Assembly: GCA_963576475.1 (NCBI GenBank) | Contig: OY754977.1 | Coordinates: 10,109,089 to 10,173,088, forward strand | DNA length: 64,000 nt | Source of the DNA: Molanna angustata | Taxonomy: Eukaryota > Arthropoda > Insecta > Trichoptera > Molannidae | Reading direction: 5' to 3' | Shown here: piece by piece, positions 33,149 through 43,726 of the stretch | How positions within the stretch are numbered: the first letter of the stretch is position 1 | Layout of the letters: the number at the start of each line of letters is the position of its first letter | Notes under the pieces: model-generated | What the model was told of the DNA's origin: nothing | Database searches by the model: none | The model's input: only the letters and a program-made list of their open reading frames with translations | Position numbers and translations under genes: made by a program

Positions 33149-33430
33149 TTAAATTAAACCGCATATTGTGTATCCCTGATCTGGATGAACAAAGATTGAG
33201 CCTGTTGTGGTATTTAACCAATAGTTTGGAATATTCTGGGAGCGTTTCGTGATTGAAATTCTATGAACTGAAAGACTACGATAAAGTTGTCTAGAATCTA
33301 AACTAGAATATTTAAATTTATAATTCTTTGATTTAAATATTGTTAAATCATGAGATGGTTTTATAAAATCCTCAAATGGACCCATCAATGAAGGGAAATT
33401 GAAAATTAATCGTCCATTAAAATGTGAAAT
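33149..33430 (-). CDS. Unidentified splice-bounded open stretch
   Basis: Minus-strand frame preceded by a good acceptor (TTATTATTTTCAG just upstream, near 33455). It then reads 'SKNLDNLPKISHFNGRLIFN', 'FPSLMGPFEDFIKPSHDLTI' and 'YWLNTTTGSIFVHPDQGYTI' to a stop at 33149. Residue composition is more protein-like than nearby chance frames. Upstream on the same strand lie 'KSVNLADNINCFNSTTK' ending at a CCAAG|GTAAGA donor (about 33557), in a phase that fits, and a further stretch at 33730-33870. I do not recognise the family. A decayed gene or transposon exon is as likely as a living gene. Confidence 0.3.
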   Translation of the reverse strand: MSHFNGRLIFNFPSLMGPFEDFIKPSHDLTIFKSKNYKFKYSSLDSRQLYRSLSVHRISITKRSQNIPNYWLNTTTGSIFVHPDQGYTICGLI

Positions 33431-33732
33431 TTTTGGTAAATTATCCAAATTCTTTGACTGAAAATAATAATCCAAGAGATATCTAGATTTTTACTAAAAT
33501 TACAAAAACAGAAACAAGAACAAATACCATTAAGTCTGTGTCCAATACATTTCTTACCTTGGTAGTAGAGTTAAAACAATTTATATTATCAGCGAGATTT
33601 ACCGATTTTAGATTTCCAGTTTTATTTATTACTTACACTTTCAGTCTAGATACTAATTTAACTATTTAAGGTCACCAGAATGATGATGATTTTCTTCATT
33701 CAAAGATTTTAGTAAATTTCAAATAGTTAAAT

Positions 33733-33872
33733 CTAACCTAGGAATAGCACATACACACGTTTCGTTATCCGCAGCTGAATGAATAATTTCGTCTTTATTG
33801 AGGTTTATTGGATAGTACAACACTCTCTTAAAATTACACGCCTTCAAGATCCATAGTTTACGATACCTGAAT
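33733..33872 (-). CDS. Unidentified open stretch, possible upstream exon
   Basis: Reads 'RKLWILKACNFKRVLYYPIN' and 'LNKDEIIHSAADNETCVCAI', with a possible acceptor AAATTCAG before it and a possible donor CCTAG|GTTAGA after it. The donor phase does not fit the next candidate stretch cleanly, so the model is unproven. Unknown family. Confidence 0.2.
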
Positions 33873-33879
33873 TTAATTT

Positions 33880-34385
33880 AATCGTATTCTTATATCAGTT
33901 CTTACGACTGCTATAATCATAACAAATACTTAATAAGCTTAAAACGGATAAAAAAATCTGGGAATTCTCAACTTTTCAAAAAATCTACATGAAGCCTACA
34001 AATTCTATTTGATAAAAAAGATAACAAAATGGTAGGTATAATTTATATTTTTCAGGGAAAGTTATTCATAAAGAATTGTAAAAAAAGCAGAGTTCAGTAG
34101 AATTTCAATTACCTAATGATAATTTTTTGGTGTATATAAATATAAGAATAGCTGAAAGTTAATTTTAAAGTTTGCCCGTGCCGCCATTTTGATGTCATTC
34201 TCGACAAGATGGCGACTGTCATGATAAGGGTCGAGACAGACAATGATTGAATGGTTTTTTGACAAGTTTGCAACTTTATATTGACATGTAAAGTGAATTA
34301 AATGTCAACAGTTTGTGTCGTGTCCTTTAACGCCAAGAATATACATTCCTTGTTTTCTTAACAACAATTTGGGATAAAAACTTTT
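33880..34385. other. No recognised feature
   Basis: AT-rich. A short frame at 34301 starts 'MSTVCVVSFNAKNIHSLFS' and stops. It lies directly ahead of the interrupted open frame below. Confidence 0.35.
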
Positions 34386-34442
34386 TAATGGAATATTCTC
34401 GTAAAATAAACGGTTTTGTTGTGTGTTGCTTTTTAACACATG

Positions 34443-34489
34443 AATATTTTTACTGCGGTAAGTACTTTATTTACCGCAGTAAAAATATT
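34443..34489. repeat. Inverted repeat at LINE 5' junction
   Basis: AATATTTTTACTGCGGTAA (34443-34461) has its inverse, TTACCGCAGTAAAAATATT (34471-34489). The right arm lies just inside the LINE insertion, so it is a flipped copy of the target flank. Confidence 0.8.
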
Positions 34490-34497
34490 AAAAAAAG

Positions 34498-34560
<63 letters not shown>

Positions 34561-35119
34561 ATATCAGCAGGCAATAAAACTTATTTCTCCTTATTGCCAG
34601 TGTTCAGGTCTCGCAATGTCCACAGGAAAACTAAATTGACATTATATAAAACAATCATTAGGACTGTGTTGACTTACGGATGCGAGGCTCTGACACTGAC
34701 CGTGAAATCCGCTGAAGCATTAGATGTTTTCGAAAGGAGAGTCCTACGCCGAATATGTGGTCCTGTGAAGGAAGGAGATGAATGGCGCATAAAGAAAAAT
34801 GAAGAACTGTACAAAATCTATGAAGCACCAAAGATCTCAACCCATATAAGACTGCTTAGGTTGAGATGGGCTGGCCATGTACAGAGAATGCCAAACACGC
34901 GACTACCCAAAAAAATCATGTTTGGTCACCCGGGAGGTAAACGGAAGATGGGGAGACCAAGACTGAGATGGGAGGACGACATACGGAGAGATGCAGAAAA
35001 GCTCCTGCAGGTCCCTAACTGGAGAACGGCGGCTGAGGATAGAAGAGGTTGGAGGCGCGTGTTGAAGGAGGCCAAGGCTCGATTTGGGCTGTAGCGCCAT
35101 CGAAGAAGAAGAAGAAGAA
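34474..35119 (+). mobile_element. 5'-truncated RTE insertion with 12-bp TSD
   Basis: GTACTTTATTTA occurs at 34462-34473 and 35120-35131, fixing the limits at 646 bp. The insertion consists of the inverted flank copy, a run of 61 A (34498-34558), the coding part (34568-35094) and a CGAAGAAGAAG tail. The GAA tail and protein mark it as RTE-type. The long A run lies at the wrong, 5', end for a retrotransposon. Confidence 0.8.
34568..35094 (+). pseudogene. RTE ORF2 C-terminal region
   Basis: Uninterrupted frame: 'AGNKTYFSLLPVFRSRNVHR', 'TKLTLYKTIIRTVLTYGCEA', 'ALDVFERRVLRRICGP', 'RLLRLRWAGHVQRMPNTRLP', 'GKRKMGRPRLRWEDDIRRDA' and 'GWRRVLKEAKARFGL' to TAG. This is the part after the reverse transcriptase. 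It is intact where present, so the copy is fairly young, but it lacks endonuclease and polymerase. Confidence 0.85.
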
Positions 35120-35439
35120 GTACTTTATTTATATAGCTAACACCGAGAACTTTGCTGGCAGTTATTTTTATAACACTGATTTCTGTAAGGATTGGTTTAA
35201 TAAATTTAATAACCTTAATTTTCAAATTTTAATAAATTATCGTCTCACTAATAATGAGAGCAATTTATGTTTTGGGTAAACTAAAATCAAATCTCTTTTT
35301 TTATTGCGAGCAAGTCTAGGATTCGTCTTGCGTCAAGTTAGTGTGGGATTCATTGTGTGTTATTAATTTAGCATTAATTGCTAAGTTCTAATATGCTTTG
35401 TTCAAATGATATCGTCTTTTTGTCGCAGTTTGTACCGGA

Positions 35440-35628
35440 CTACACTGCGACTGGACCATTCATCGAAATATAGTTTTGGAGAAAATTAATATCTATCCGG
35501 CGAGCAAAATTATCTAAGGCGAGCAAAAAATTTGTAAAGTAATTTGAACCGTTTTCAATCCAATTTTGAACACCACTAACATTGTTAGTGTTTGTAACAG
35601 GATTATCCGCATGGCCGACGAGAATCAT
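35440..35628 (-). other. 62-codon open frame, unidentified
   Basis: ATG frame reading 'MILVGHADNPVTNTNNVSGV' and 'FLLALDNFARRIDINFLQNY'. Balanced composition but no recognised family, splice context or repeat match. It could be chance. Confidence 0.2.
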
Positions 35629-35937
35629 ACAATATTAACAAGAAAATGACACTCGAAATAAGTTTTTGATTAATATCTGCGAACAATATAGGTCTGGGAG
35701 ATTATTACTTAAGCATCATGTTTAAAAAAATACTATACTCCTTGGAGGAATCAGCAGAATAAAGACGCCCATAAGCGAAGATTTATTACATAGGTTTTTA
35801 GATACTTCCTTCTCCACAAAAAGTTAGTAACGAATCAAATTGAATAATTGTTGGAATATTAAACTCTAAATATCTATGGTACAATTACGTGCTGTATCAG
35901 CTTTATGATGGTGTAGACGTCAGGGGAATTTATTAGG

Positions 35938-36165
35938 ATTGGGAGACTCAGATGGCTATGACATGTGGATAGAAGTGTCCCTCGCCAAGGACCAGAGTGT
36001 ATGAGGCATAAAGAGAGACCCGAGCTGAGATGGATGGACTACGTTCAGGGTGACCTGGACAATTTATTCGTGGTCAATTGGAAACATGGACGTATCGGAA
36101 TGGCGAAGACTTGGAGACTAGGTCCCACTTTGGGATTTGGAGTCGATGATTGGATTGAAAATATC
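35938..36165 (+). pseudogene. LINE ORF2 C-terminal remnant
   Basis: Reads 'GRLRWL.HVDRSVPRQG' (with a break) and then 'ERPELRWMDYVQGDLDNLFV' and 'NWKHGRIGMAKTWR', the usual 'RPRLRW.D....DL..L...NW' pattern of RTE-like C-termini. It is worn and truncated. Confidence 0.6.
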
Positions 36166-36169
36166 TATG

Positions 36170-36620
36170 GTATATTTTTTCAAGAAATATAATTTTACAA
36201 GTATGTTCGGTGTTTGAGTTTCATACGATTTAAATCAACTATTTTAACATTGGTCCTTCGTGCCGGATTACAATTACTGTTGCTATTAATAGATATAGAT
36301 AATCACGACATGTCCCTTGGCTAGACAGAGAGCAAACCGAATGTATATTTTTTTTAATCTTGGCACTAATCCATTGCCTCGTCTGCATTCATGCATCGTT
36401 TTATACATGTTCGTCTATTGTTAAATCTTCTTACGTTTCTTACCATACAATCACGCCCTTTTAAGGGTATGATATCGCTATTGAGAGTAGGCAGAGATAA
36501 GCAAGCGCCAGACTCCTCTATCTTGACATTCATTTACGCTTCAATGACGTCGATGCATCATCTCATACTCGCTCTTCTATTATTCTCCCTTTCTCGTGTC
36601 CATTTTTTCCTATTTTTAAT
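36170..36620. other. No recognised feature
   Basis: AT-rich, with an 82-codon frame (36391-36639) of no recognisable type. Confidence 0.35.
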
Positions 36621-36627
36621 AAGGAAT

Positions 36628-36775
36628 ATATCCTTGTAACAAGTACATATACTTTCTCATACATTCCCTAAATTAAGCACAATTTCTTGTGCTAAAGGTG
36701 AACAAAATCGGCTGTGCACCTAGCGCACTACCCGCTCTGCCTCCAGCCATCTACAGCTATCACCTATTTTATTAG
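36628..36775 (-). mobile_element. SINE family 1, internally deleted copy
   Basis: On the minus strand: GAGGCAGAGCGGGTAGTGCG head, then CCGATTTTGTTCACCTTTAG, CACAAGAAATTGTGCTTAAT and GTACTTGTTACAAGG. The stretch that would hold the B box is missing, so this copy should be transcriptionally dead. Confidence 0.7.
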
Positions 36776-36779
36776 CCAT

Positions 36780-37600
36780 ACATATTTTTTTGTCAAACGA
36801 TCATCACTCATTCTTTATATATGGCCAAACCACCTGAAGGCATTTATTTCCATCTTATGATATCTATTTTAATTATTTATTCTCATTTAATATCCTAATT
36901 ACTTATTTTATCATACATCGTTTTACCACAAATTCGTCGTCTTAGTGAATTCATATAAATTTTATTAATTCTACATTCATGCGTTTTCTGCCAATATCCA
37001 TGTTTCACTATCACGTGTTTCCTTCTTTCAAGAAATTGTGGTGTGATAAAAGAGGAATCATAAATTAAAACAAATAATTTCATTTTATTTTTTTATTTAG
37101 GATAATAAATGAAAGTTGAAATGTCAAGTAAACAATTATATACACAAAAAATGGATTTATACTTCACAATCAATAGCGTTTATCAGTAACGAAAAATAAA
37201 GGACAAACATTGTGTTAATAAAAATATACAATATATAATTTATTATCAATCAAAATCTAGATGATAATTTTAGTTAACATTTGTTAAAAGAAGCGCATTT
37301 TAGTCAAATAGTTAAAACAAATATTACATTTTGTAAAAATCATGTTCATTTTGGCACAAATACGATAAGTTTATTTTGACTATAATAAACCTATATTAAG
37401 TACAGTATATACTAATTCAACTAAGATTCAACTTATCAAACTGCATTATTAACATAATTATTAACTGAGTGAAATCAATTATATAAAACAGAACCTTTAT
37501 TTCGTTTTTCTATACATCCTGGAAAAGTTGATACCAAAAAAATTATTTCATTTCACTATTGGAATGATACTAATTATTTAAAAACATTTTTTTAAAAACC
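36780..37600. other. No recognised feature
   Basis: AT-rich sequence with no credible exon. Confidence 0.4.
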
Positions 37601-37605
37601 ACTTA

Positions 37606-37719
37606 TCATGTCAGCCCCCTTAGACAACGTGTCATTTATGTAACTCAAGAAAAATAACTCAATGTATGGAAGTGACAGTTGCATGTCACGTGACAACTGT
37701 CACTTACATACATTGAACT
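37606..37719 (+). mobile_element. MITE family M3, partial copy
   Basis: AGCCCCCTTAGACAACGTGT, then GGAAGTGACAGTTGCATG and CAACTGTCACTTACATAC match the complete foldback at 53134-53291. The right third is missing where the M2 element begins. Confidence 0.65.
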
Positions 37720-37902
37720 CTCAATAGAGACGAAGTTGGAATATTTATTAAAAGGCATATTCATTAAAAGGCATAATTGGTGAACGTTGCGCAAGCGCAT
37801 AAAGTGATCACGTAAACCAGCCGATGACAGGTCGTAAGCCCTGTAGGTGCCTTGATTTCCCGGTTCTCCTACAGTAAATATTCCAACTTCGTCTCTATTG
37901 AG
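37720..37902. mobile_element. MITE family M2, complete copy
   Basis: Terminal inverted repeats of about 28 bp: CTCAATAGAGACGAAGTTGG... and ...CCAACTTCGTCTCTATTGAG. The interior (GTGAACGTTGCGCAAGCGC ... GTCGTAAGCCCTGTAGG) recurs at 10310-10430. No coding capacity. Superfamily unknown. Confidence 0.75.
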
Positions 37903-37904
37903 AT

Positions 37905-39320
37905 AATTAAAAATCTGTTATTCAATGTATCTGTTTATATATTCATAAAAACCTCTTTATAAAACTATATAAAAATGAATTTTAATTACTCAACAAAACA
38001 AAAGTGCCTACAACCACACACTTTATTAAAAAAATAAAAGGATTGAATTTGTGAAAAAAATAGACGAGTTCAAAAATTGCATCGTCTTTCGAGTTGCCAA
38101 AAGGGTCTTGTGATGACATTTCATCATCCTTAATTGTGAAATTTGGATCTTTATGTTTCGTATTTCTCATATGACCAGACATTATGGTTAAAATTCTATG
38201 ATTATTTGTGACATTATACTTGTTCATTTTGTTTTCAAATTGTATTAATCAATAATATCTTTTGATTTCAATCACTTTCTTTTTGATACTTTTGAAACGC
38301 AAGACATAAAAAGATAAAATAATTTTAAATTATCTATTTACAGTTGCGTAAATATACAATAAATTATTTATGAAATATAATAATTATGGAGATCTGGTTG
38401 ATTGTTAATAAATTTTTTATTCAATTAAATATATATTATTTAGATTAATATTAATAAACGTTATTATACTATGCACGATTAAACGAAACATATCTTATGC
38501 TGAATGAATATTGGGTATAACTCAAGAGAGATGTAAAAGTAGAAATATGTCGTAACATAAAAACATGGAGATCTCAAGGCATTTTTTAATGTTTTATTTG
38601 ATGTATTATAGTGCCATCTATAGTCACGTTTGTTAATAAATGCTTGTAATTAAATTTACATGCAATGAATCAAACCAAAGATTAGAACTTGATTTGGATG
38701 ATCTGCAACAGATGTCACCCCTGTGTATGACATTTTGCGTTGTGAATTGATACTCTCTTTCTTTTACGTTTCTATTGAGATATATTTGAAATGTATATTG
38801 CTCAGAACGTTGAAAAATGTTTCATTTAATATATTTACTAAAGAAAAATTAAATAACATTTTGAAAATGATTAAATAAGCATCTTTATCACGGAAAAAAT
38901 ATGGTCATAAATGATGAAAATATAAATAAATTTGCTAAAAATGACTTAAAATGTACAACACACATGACACATTAAAAATGAATTGAATGCACACAACGAT
39001 AAATCTAAACAAATGAAATGTTATTTTTTTAAACGCAATTAATAAATATTATAAAAACATTTCAAAGCACAAACAGAAAATTTCAAATATATTTTTTTTT
39101 TAATATTGGCTAATTGTAAACGTAACATAAATTATACCTATTGTTAAATCAATTTAGATTTACTTAAACATAAAATTATTTTCGTCTCTCAGACAACAAT
39201 TAAGTATTATCCAACATTTTTTAAAAACAAATCTAGAAAAAACAGTTAATTTAATTTATTTTAATCGTTGTACAGTTTCTTGTCCTGCTACCTGCTACGC
39301 TGTAGAGTCGAAAAGTGTTT
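37905..39320. other. No recognised feature
   Basis: AT-rich. An 81-codon minus frame (37982-38227) is not recognisable. Confidence 0.4.
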
Positions 39321-39324
39321 GACA

Positions 39325-39460
39325 CAAAGGAAGAAGAAGAACTCTCACCCAAATAACAAGTTGCTTCATTCAGTTGCCATTATTTTGAGGGACTCAAATA
39401 GTTTGTATCATAGAACCTGTGACTTGGAGACGAATGTCTTACTAGCTCAGCTACCGAATT
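39325..39460 (-). mobile_element. tRNA-derived SINE, family 3
   Basis: Minus strand: GTAGCTGAGCTAGTAAGACA head, CACAGGTTCTATGATAC near B-box position, and tail GCAACTTGTTATTTGGGTGA followed by TTCTTCTTCTTCC. The tail matches 19178-19200. Confidence 0.5.
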
Positions 39461-39689
39461 CTACAAATAACAAAATACCTACATATTTAACTGTCTACTT
39501 GTAAAATGAAATAAAAACCTACACTATCCTTAAATGGTGAGCATCTATAATATGATCATAGAAATGACTGGTTGATTGGAATCCATATAACAGTGTGCAG
39601 AAAACCGAATGCCACAAACGTTATTTCAATATCTTGATAGAATATTCTTTACTGATAAAATTTAATTCTTGCGATAAATTTAAATAAAT

Positions 39690-40600
39690 ATTATAAATAA
39701 ACGAGTTGCATGTAACACATGAGATCCAACTGTCGATAGTGATAGTATGTACAGTTGAAGAATAAGTACCAAACTATAAACCCATAAATACAAATTATTT
39801 AATATTTCAAGATATTTGGTTTTCTATACAACACATGTACCTAGGTATGTAGGTCAACATAGGATAGTATGGAGGTCAGTCCTTTGATCCTACCCAGAAT
39901 ATGAAAACAGCATGATGGTATGTATGTATGTTTGGAGATTAGTATCAAACTATTAAGTCTTCTTAGATTACTGTGTGTAGCTATTGCCATATAAATTGTA
40001 TGAAGCAATGTCGTCACTAAATTCAATTTTTATAAAAATTGTTAAAAAAATTTTTAGATGTGCTTATACAATATTAATATTTTTTATAGAAAATTAAATT
40101 ATCTAGTTGGGGTGTTTCGGCTTTTTTCGATATTTAAAAAAAATGGAAATATAGGCAGTTAAAGTCATAAATTCATCATAAAAAAAAATATTTTTCTTAA
40201 TAAAAAACGTTTGAGAAACTCTGGAATTTTTAAAAAAAAACTTATTTGAGATTTTGTATTTGTCTATGTTTATACCAATTTTCAGCGTTTTAGCTTTTAT
40301 GGTTTCTGAAATACATGGAAAAATGAACCAAAATTTCAAAAGTTGATAACCCCTGATTGAAACAAAAATTTACACTTCTGAGTATAAAAGTTTTGTAGGC
40401 CTATAACTGTTTATATATTCTGAAAATTTGGGCTCTGTAAATTGAGCGGATCAAAATTTATAAGGGGGGGACAGACACACAGACAGACACACACACAGAC
40501 ACACACACACAAAACTCACATAAAATGTTCTACTCCGAATTCTGAGTAAATCCATGTATTGGAACATATATGCTGCGAGGCCTCTAGTTGGTGTTATTAG
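39690..40600 (-). mobile_element. Interspersed element F, uninterrupted copy
   Basis: The inverse of 23625-24399 joined to 26901-26990. It shows what the split copy looked like before the LINE inserted. A CA/GACA-rich tract lies at 40471-40510. No coding capacity. Confidence 0.7.
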
Positions 40601-40849
40601 CTTGCAAAAAGTCCACTACACCATACAAAATTTTCCTTCGTACACGCATCTTGGCTTAATAATGTCGATTCATTAAGAGAATTGAATTCTCATGAACGAA
40701 TCGACAGTTGGAAAAGTAAAATTTAAAATTTCTTCGTCAGACATTCGTCATTCGTATTTTCTACGTGTCAAAACTATCTAATTTATTTTTTGATAATGAA
40801 TAAATATATTATAAGGACAATTAATACATCCTCTTGCGTTATAGGTTAC

Positions 40850-41771
40850 CGGCGGTACTAATAACGAAAAAGTAGCGAGGTTGAACTATGGAATAGAGTG
40901 ACTAAAACCTAACGGCCAAAAACCTTACTAATAACCAAGTTTTAAAACTTCTATTTTATTCCATGGTTTATATCACCATGGTAACGCTAAACCATCCGGT
41001 CCCCTAGTTTAGTGGTGGAATAGCAATAGTGAATTCGTGAGCTGTCAAAAGTCAAATAGACCGCGCGTATTGTATTTTGTCATTTTTAAAGAAATACTTT
41101 TTTTTAATTCTGAACAACAATCTGTTTGATTATAGAATCGGCGATTTTGAAAGATCGTTTCAAGAAATTGAGCAGGTGGAAAGTTTTTTGATGAAGCAAA
41201 ATTTATAAGGTGTGTTCATAGGTGCGTTGTAATCCGTTTGTTGATTACGACGACATTAATTTTAGAAGAAAGTACAGATTTTCAAAGGCAGGAGTTAGAC
41301 ATCTCGTAGATTTATTTGGAAGAAGGCAAATAAATGAAGATATTTATTTTCCATTGACAATTGTTTTAAAATAAATTTTAATAAGTTATGTTGTAATAAG
41401 TTAAATTATTGGGAATTCAACCAATGCGTGACGATACATAAACAGTAAACCATCAAAACCATGCAGTAAACAAACAATGACAAACATAGAAATACGATTA
41501 TTCTCGATAGATGTCATAGATGACGGCTAATAAAGTCATAGAGAATGAACAAAAAATAGCATAAAGTAAAGAAAAATTCCGAAATTCCCGTTAAATGGCT
41601 GCGTTCACACAACATTCATTCCGTATTCCATGGTTTACTTAGTCCTTGTACATTTTTACATTATTAGTAAGAACCCACTAAACCACGAATTAGTGCCTAA
41701 TACGTGGTTTACGTAGTGCGAGGTTTAGTTTGCTAAAACGAGTTTTATCGAAAATGTTATTAGTACCGCTG
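40850..41771 (+). mobile_element. PIF/Harbinger-like element, degraded
   Basis: Ends CGGCGGTACTAATAAC (40850) and GTTATTAGTACCGCTG (to 41771) are inverted repeats, flanked by a 3-bp duplication TAC (40847-40849, 41772-41774). A 3-bp duplication is typical of Harbinger. Inside is a short transposase-like stretch (41222-41374). At 922 bp it is too short to be autonomous. Confidence 0.75.
41222..41374 (+). pseudogene. Harbinger transposase N-terminal fragment
   Basis: Reads 'NPFVDYDDINFRRKYRFSKA' and 'GVRHLVDLFGRRQINEDIYF' to TAA. The 'F...D..F..RYRFSK..V..LVDL' pattern is the start of HARBI1-like transposases, just before the DDE domain, which is missing. The frame is bounded by stops. Confidence 0.65.
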
Positions 41772-41774
41772 TAC

Positions 41775-42800
41775 GAGATTAATAGACTTTTGCATTTTTG
41801 TAAAATAATATTTCCCTTTGTTATGTCAGCCATATAACAAAATCATAAACATAAACCACACATACACAACGATAACAAATTCAACCGAGAAATAACAACT
41901 AGTTAGTGTGTTCTATGATAACAACACAAGATGCAAAAATTACACAAAACAAAACAGTTTGACAAAAGATTTTAAGGTTAGGTTCTTCATTTTGTCTAAT
42001 TTTTGTTTTTTAAGTTTCTCTATGTTGGTATTTTGATTGGAACTCATTTCAAACAAAATTTTATCGAAGTTGCGCCCTACTGCTAACATTTTAAAACGAC
42101 ATTTTTCTATTGTTTTATACATTAAAAGGCACATTTGGCAACAATGATAAATCTTTTAAAACGAACTTTTTTGAAAACATAAAAATACATTATTATAAAA
42201 ATGATTTTGTCTTGGAATGTATGGCTACTTTCAAAGTATTTTTAGGTTTGTTATACAAAAATAGAATCACGTAATTCATTTCGGTATCATATTCGGTATG
42301 TACTAATTCAAAACAAATTTAAATATACAATTGGAATGACAAAATATAATTTTTATTTGTTTAATCATAAAATAAGATTGTAGTTGTTGTCAGAGGATCC
42401 GATTCTGAAAACAAACTACAACATTAATTAAATCTAAATTTAGTTATTGTATGTATTTATTTGCTATTCAGATTGAATTAAATAAAGGAAATTTAAATGA
42501 AATAAAACAACAAAATTTATATTGTTTAATGTGATAGTTCTGATAAATACATTTTTGTGTTTGATGACTCTAATTTCGATTGGAATTGATATTCGATTAT
42601 TAAACTACATCACTTCATACGACAATGGGGTATTTTCACATTTTTTCTGGTAACTATTTGAAAATTCTCATAAAAATTACAGAGTTGAAATGAGATAAAA
42701 TCGTGAAATCTAAAACGTCTTTGGGACGATCTTCCAAATTCTGTGTTTCCTGTGACTTTAAAATCCGAATTAATATTTTCCTGAGCCGATTGCAAACCCA
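41775..42800. other. No recognised feature
   Basis: AT-rich. Two small minus frames (41940-42134, 42610-42801) are unremarkable. Confidence 0.4.
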
Positions 42801-42803
42801 TAA

Positions 42804-43017
42804 GGCGACAGTTACACGTAAAGTATTTACTGTGATCCGCCGATAAATACTGATGTATCGTGGTATTTACTGAACGTGTAGTCTAGTGTATTGATGGATG
42901 TCAATATTTATTTATGGATTTAATTATTAATTTATTAATCCATCAATAAATACTGACGTCCATCAATAAATACTGAATTGATGGATCATAGTAAATACTT
43001 TACGTGTAACTGTCGCC
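42804..43017. mobile_element. MITE with TAA duplication (Harbinger-like)
   Basis: GGCGACAGTTACACGTAAAG at the left and its inverse CTTTACGTGTAACTGTCGCC at the right, TIR about 28 bp, flanked by TAA (42801-42803, 43018-43020). The interior repeats CCATCAATAAATACTGA. A 214-bp non-autonomous element. Confidence 0.8.
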
Positions 43018-43024
43018 TAAGAGT

Positions 43025-43705
43025 ATAATGGACCCAAATTTTAATAGCTAGTGATAAACAAAACGTTTATTGTTATAGCGGTAAATTTTAGCGATATATT
43101 TTACAACGAAGACACACATACGTACGACAGTTGAGTAATATTTGCGATTATTATGAGCGTTTTGAGATGAGTTTGTGATTTTGTATGGGTAGTCATTAGC
43201 GATAAGAACGGGTTGGTAAATTTTCAGAGATGATATATACCTAAGCATGTTTTTCAAAACTAATTTGTCAATAACATATTAAGAATTGTTCGTACTAGGT
43301 ATCGTTCAGTGATGATCAAAATTCGACCATGATTCACTACTTTTTTTAAACTTGAAACTTACAAGGTGTAGAAATTTGTCTTTTTGCATACTTATTGCAG
43401 TGTTATTGTAAGTACCTACCATTTATATTGCTTCACAGTAGATTGTTTATTTTTTTAAAGCATGTTCTGTGTTTGTATTTAATACAAATGCAAATGGGTA
43501 ACATGTTTGACATTGGCAGTATGAAAATTAACGTTTTATGGTTTGACGTGATTTCCTTATTCAATTTATGTATTTATATCATATATTATGTATTCATTTT
43601 AGTTTCCTACAATCCTTCTCCATATAAATTTACATAGTGTATGCCGAATCTCAAGCCCCTAAATAGAGGTCCGAAGGATTATATAATCATGATTTTTTGG
43701 TTAAG
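43025..43705. other. No recognised feature
   Basis: AT-rich sequence beyond the furin 3' end. Small chance frames only. Confidence 0.4.
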
Positions 43706-43708
43706 TAT

Positions 43709-43726
43709 TTTATTTATTTATTTATT
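43709..43726 (-). promoter_or_regulatory. Candidate poly(A) signals, furin exon C
   Basis: Overlapping AATAAA hexamers on the minus strand (TTTATTTATTTATT on plus), about 560 nt after the exon C stop. This is the first strong cluster I see downstream. Use is inferred. Confidence 0.45.

Larger units (their letters stand above)
34388..35279 (+). pseudogene. 77-codon open frame split by an RTE insertion
   Basis: 34388-34473 and 35132-35279 are in the same frame. If the insertion and one copy of its target duplication are ignored, they form one continuous 77-codon frame from ATG 34388 to TAA 35277-35279, including 'GFVVCCFLTHEYFYCG' and 'TDFCKDWFNKFNNLNF'. No family is recognised. Continuity across the empty site could be chance at this length. 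Confidence 0.3.

Noticed and set aside
34388..34480. THAP-type zinc finger in the split frame
   Set aside because: The scattered Cys and an 'F' pattern recalled THAP domains, but the required Cys-Cys-Cys-His spacing and the AVPTIF-type end are absent.
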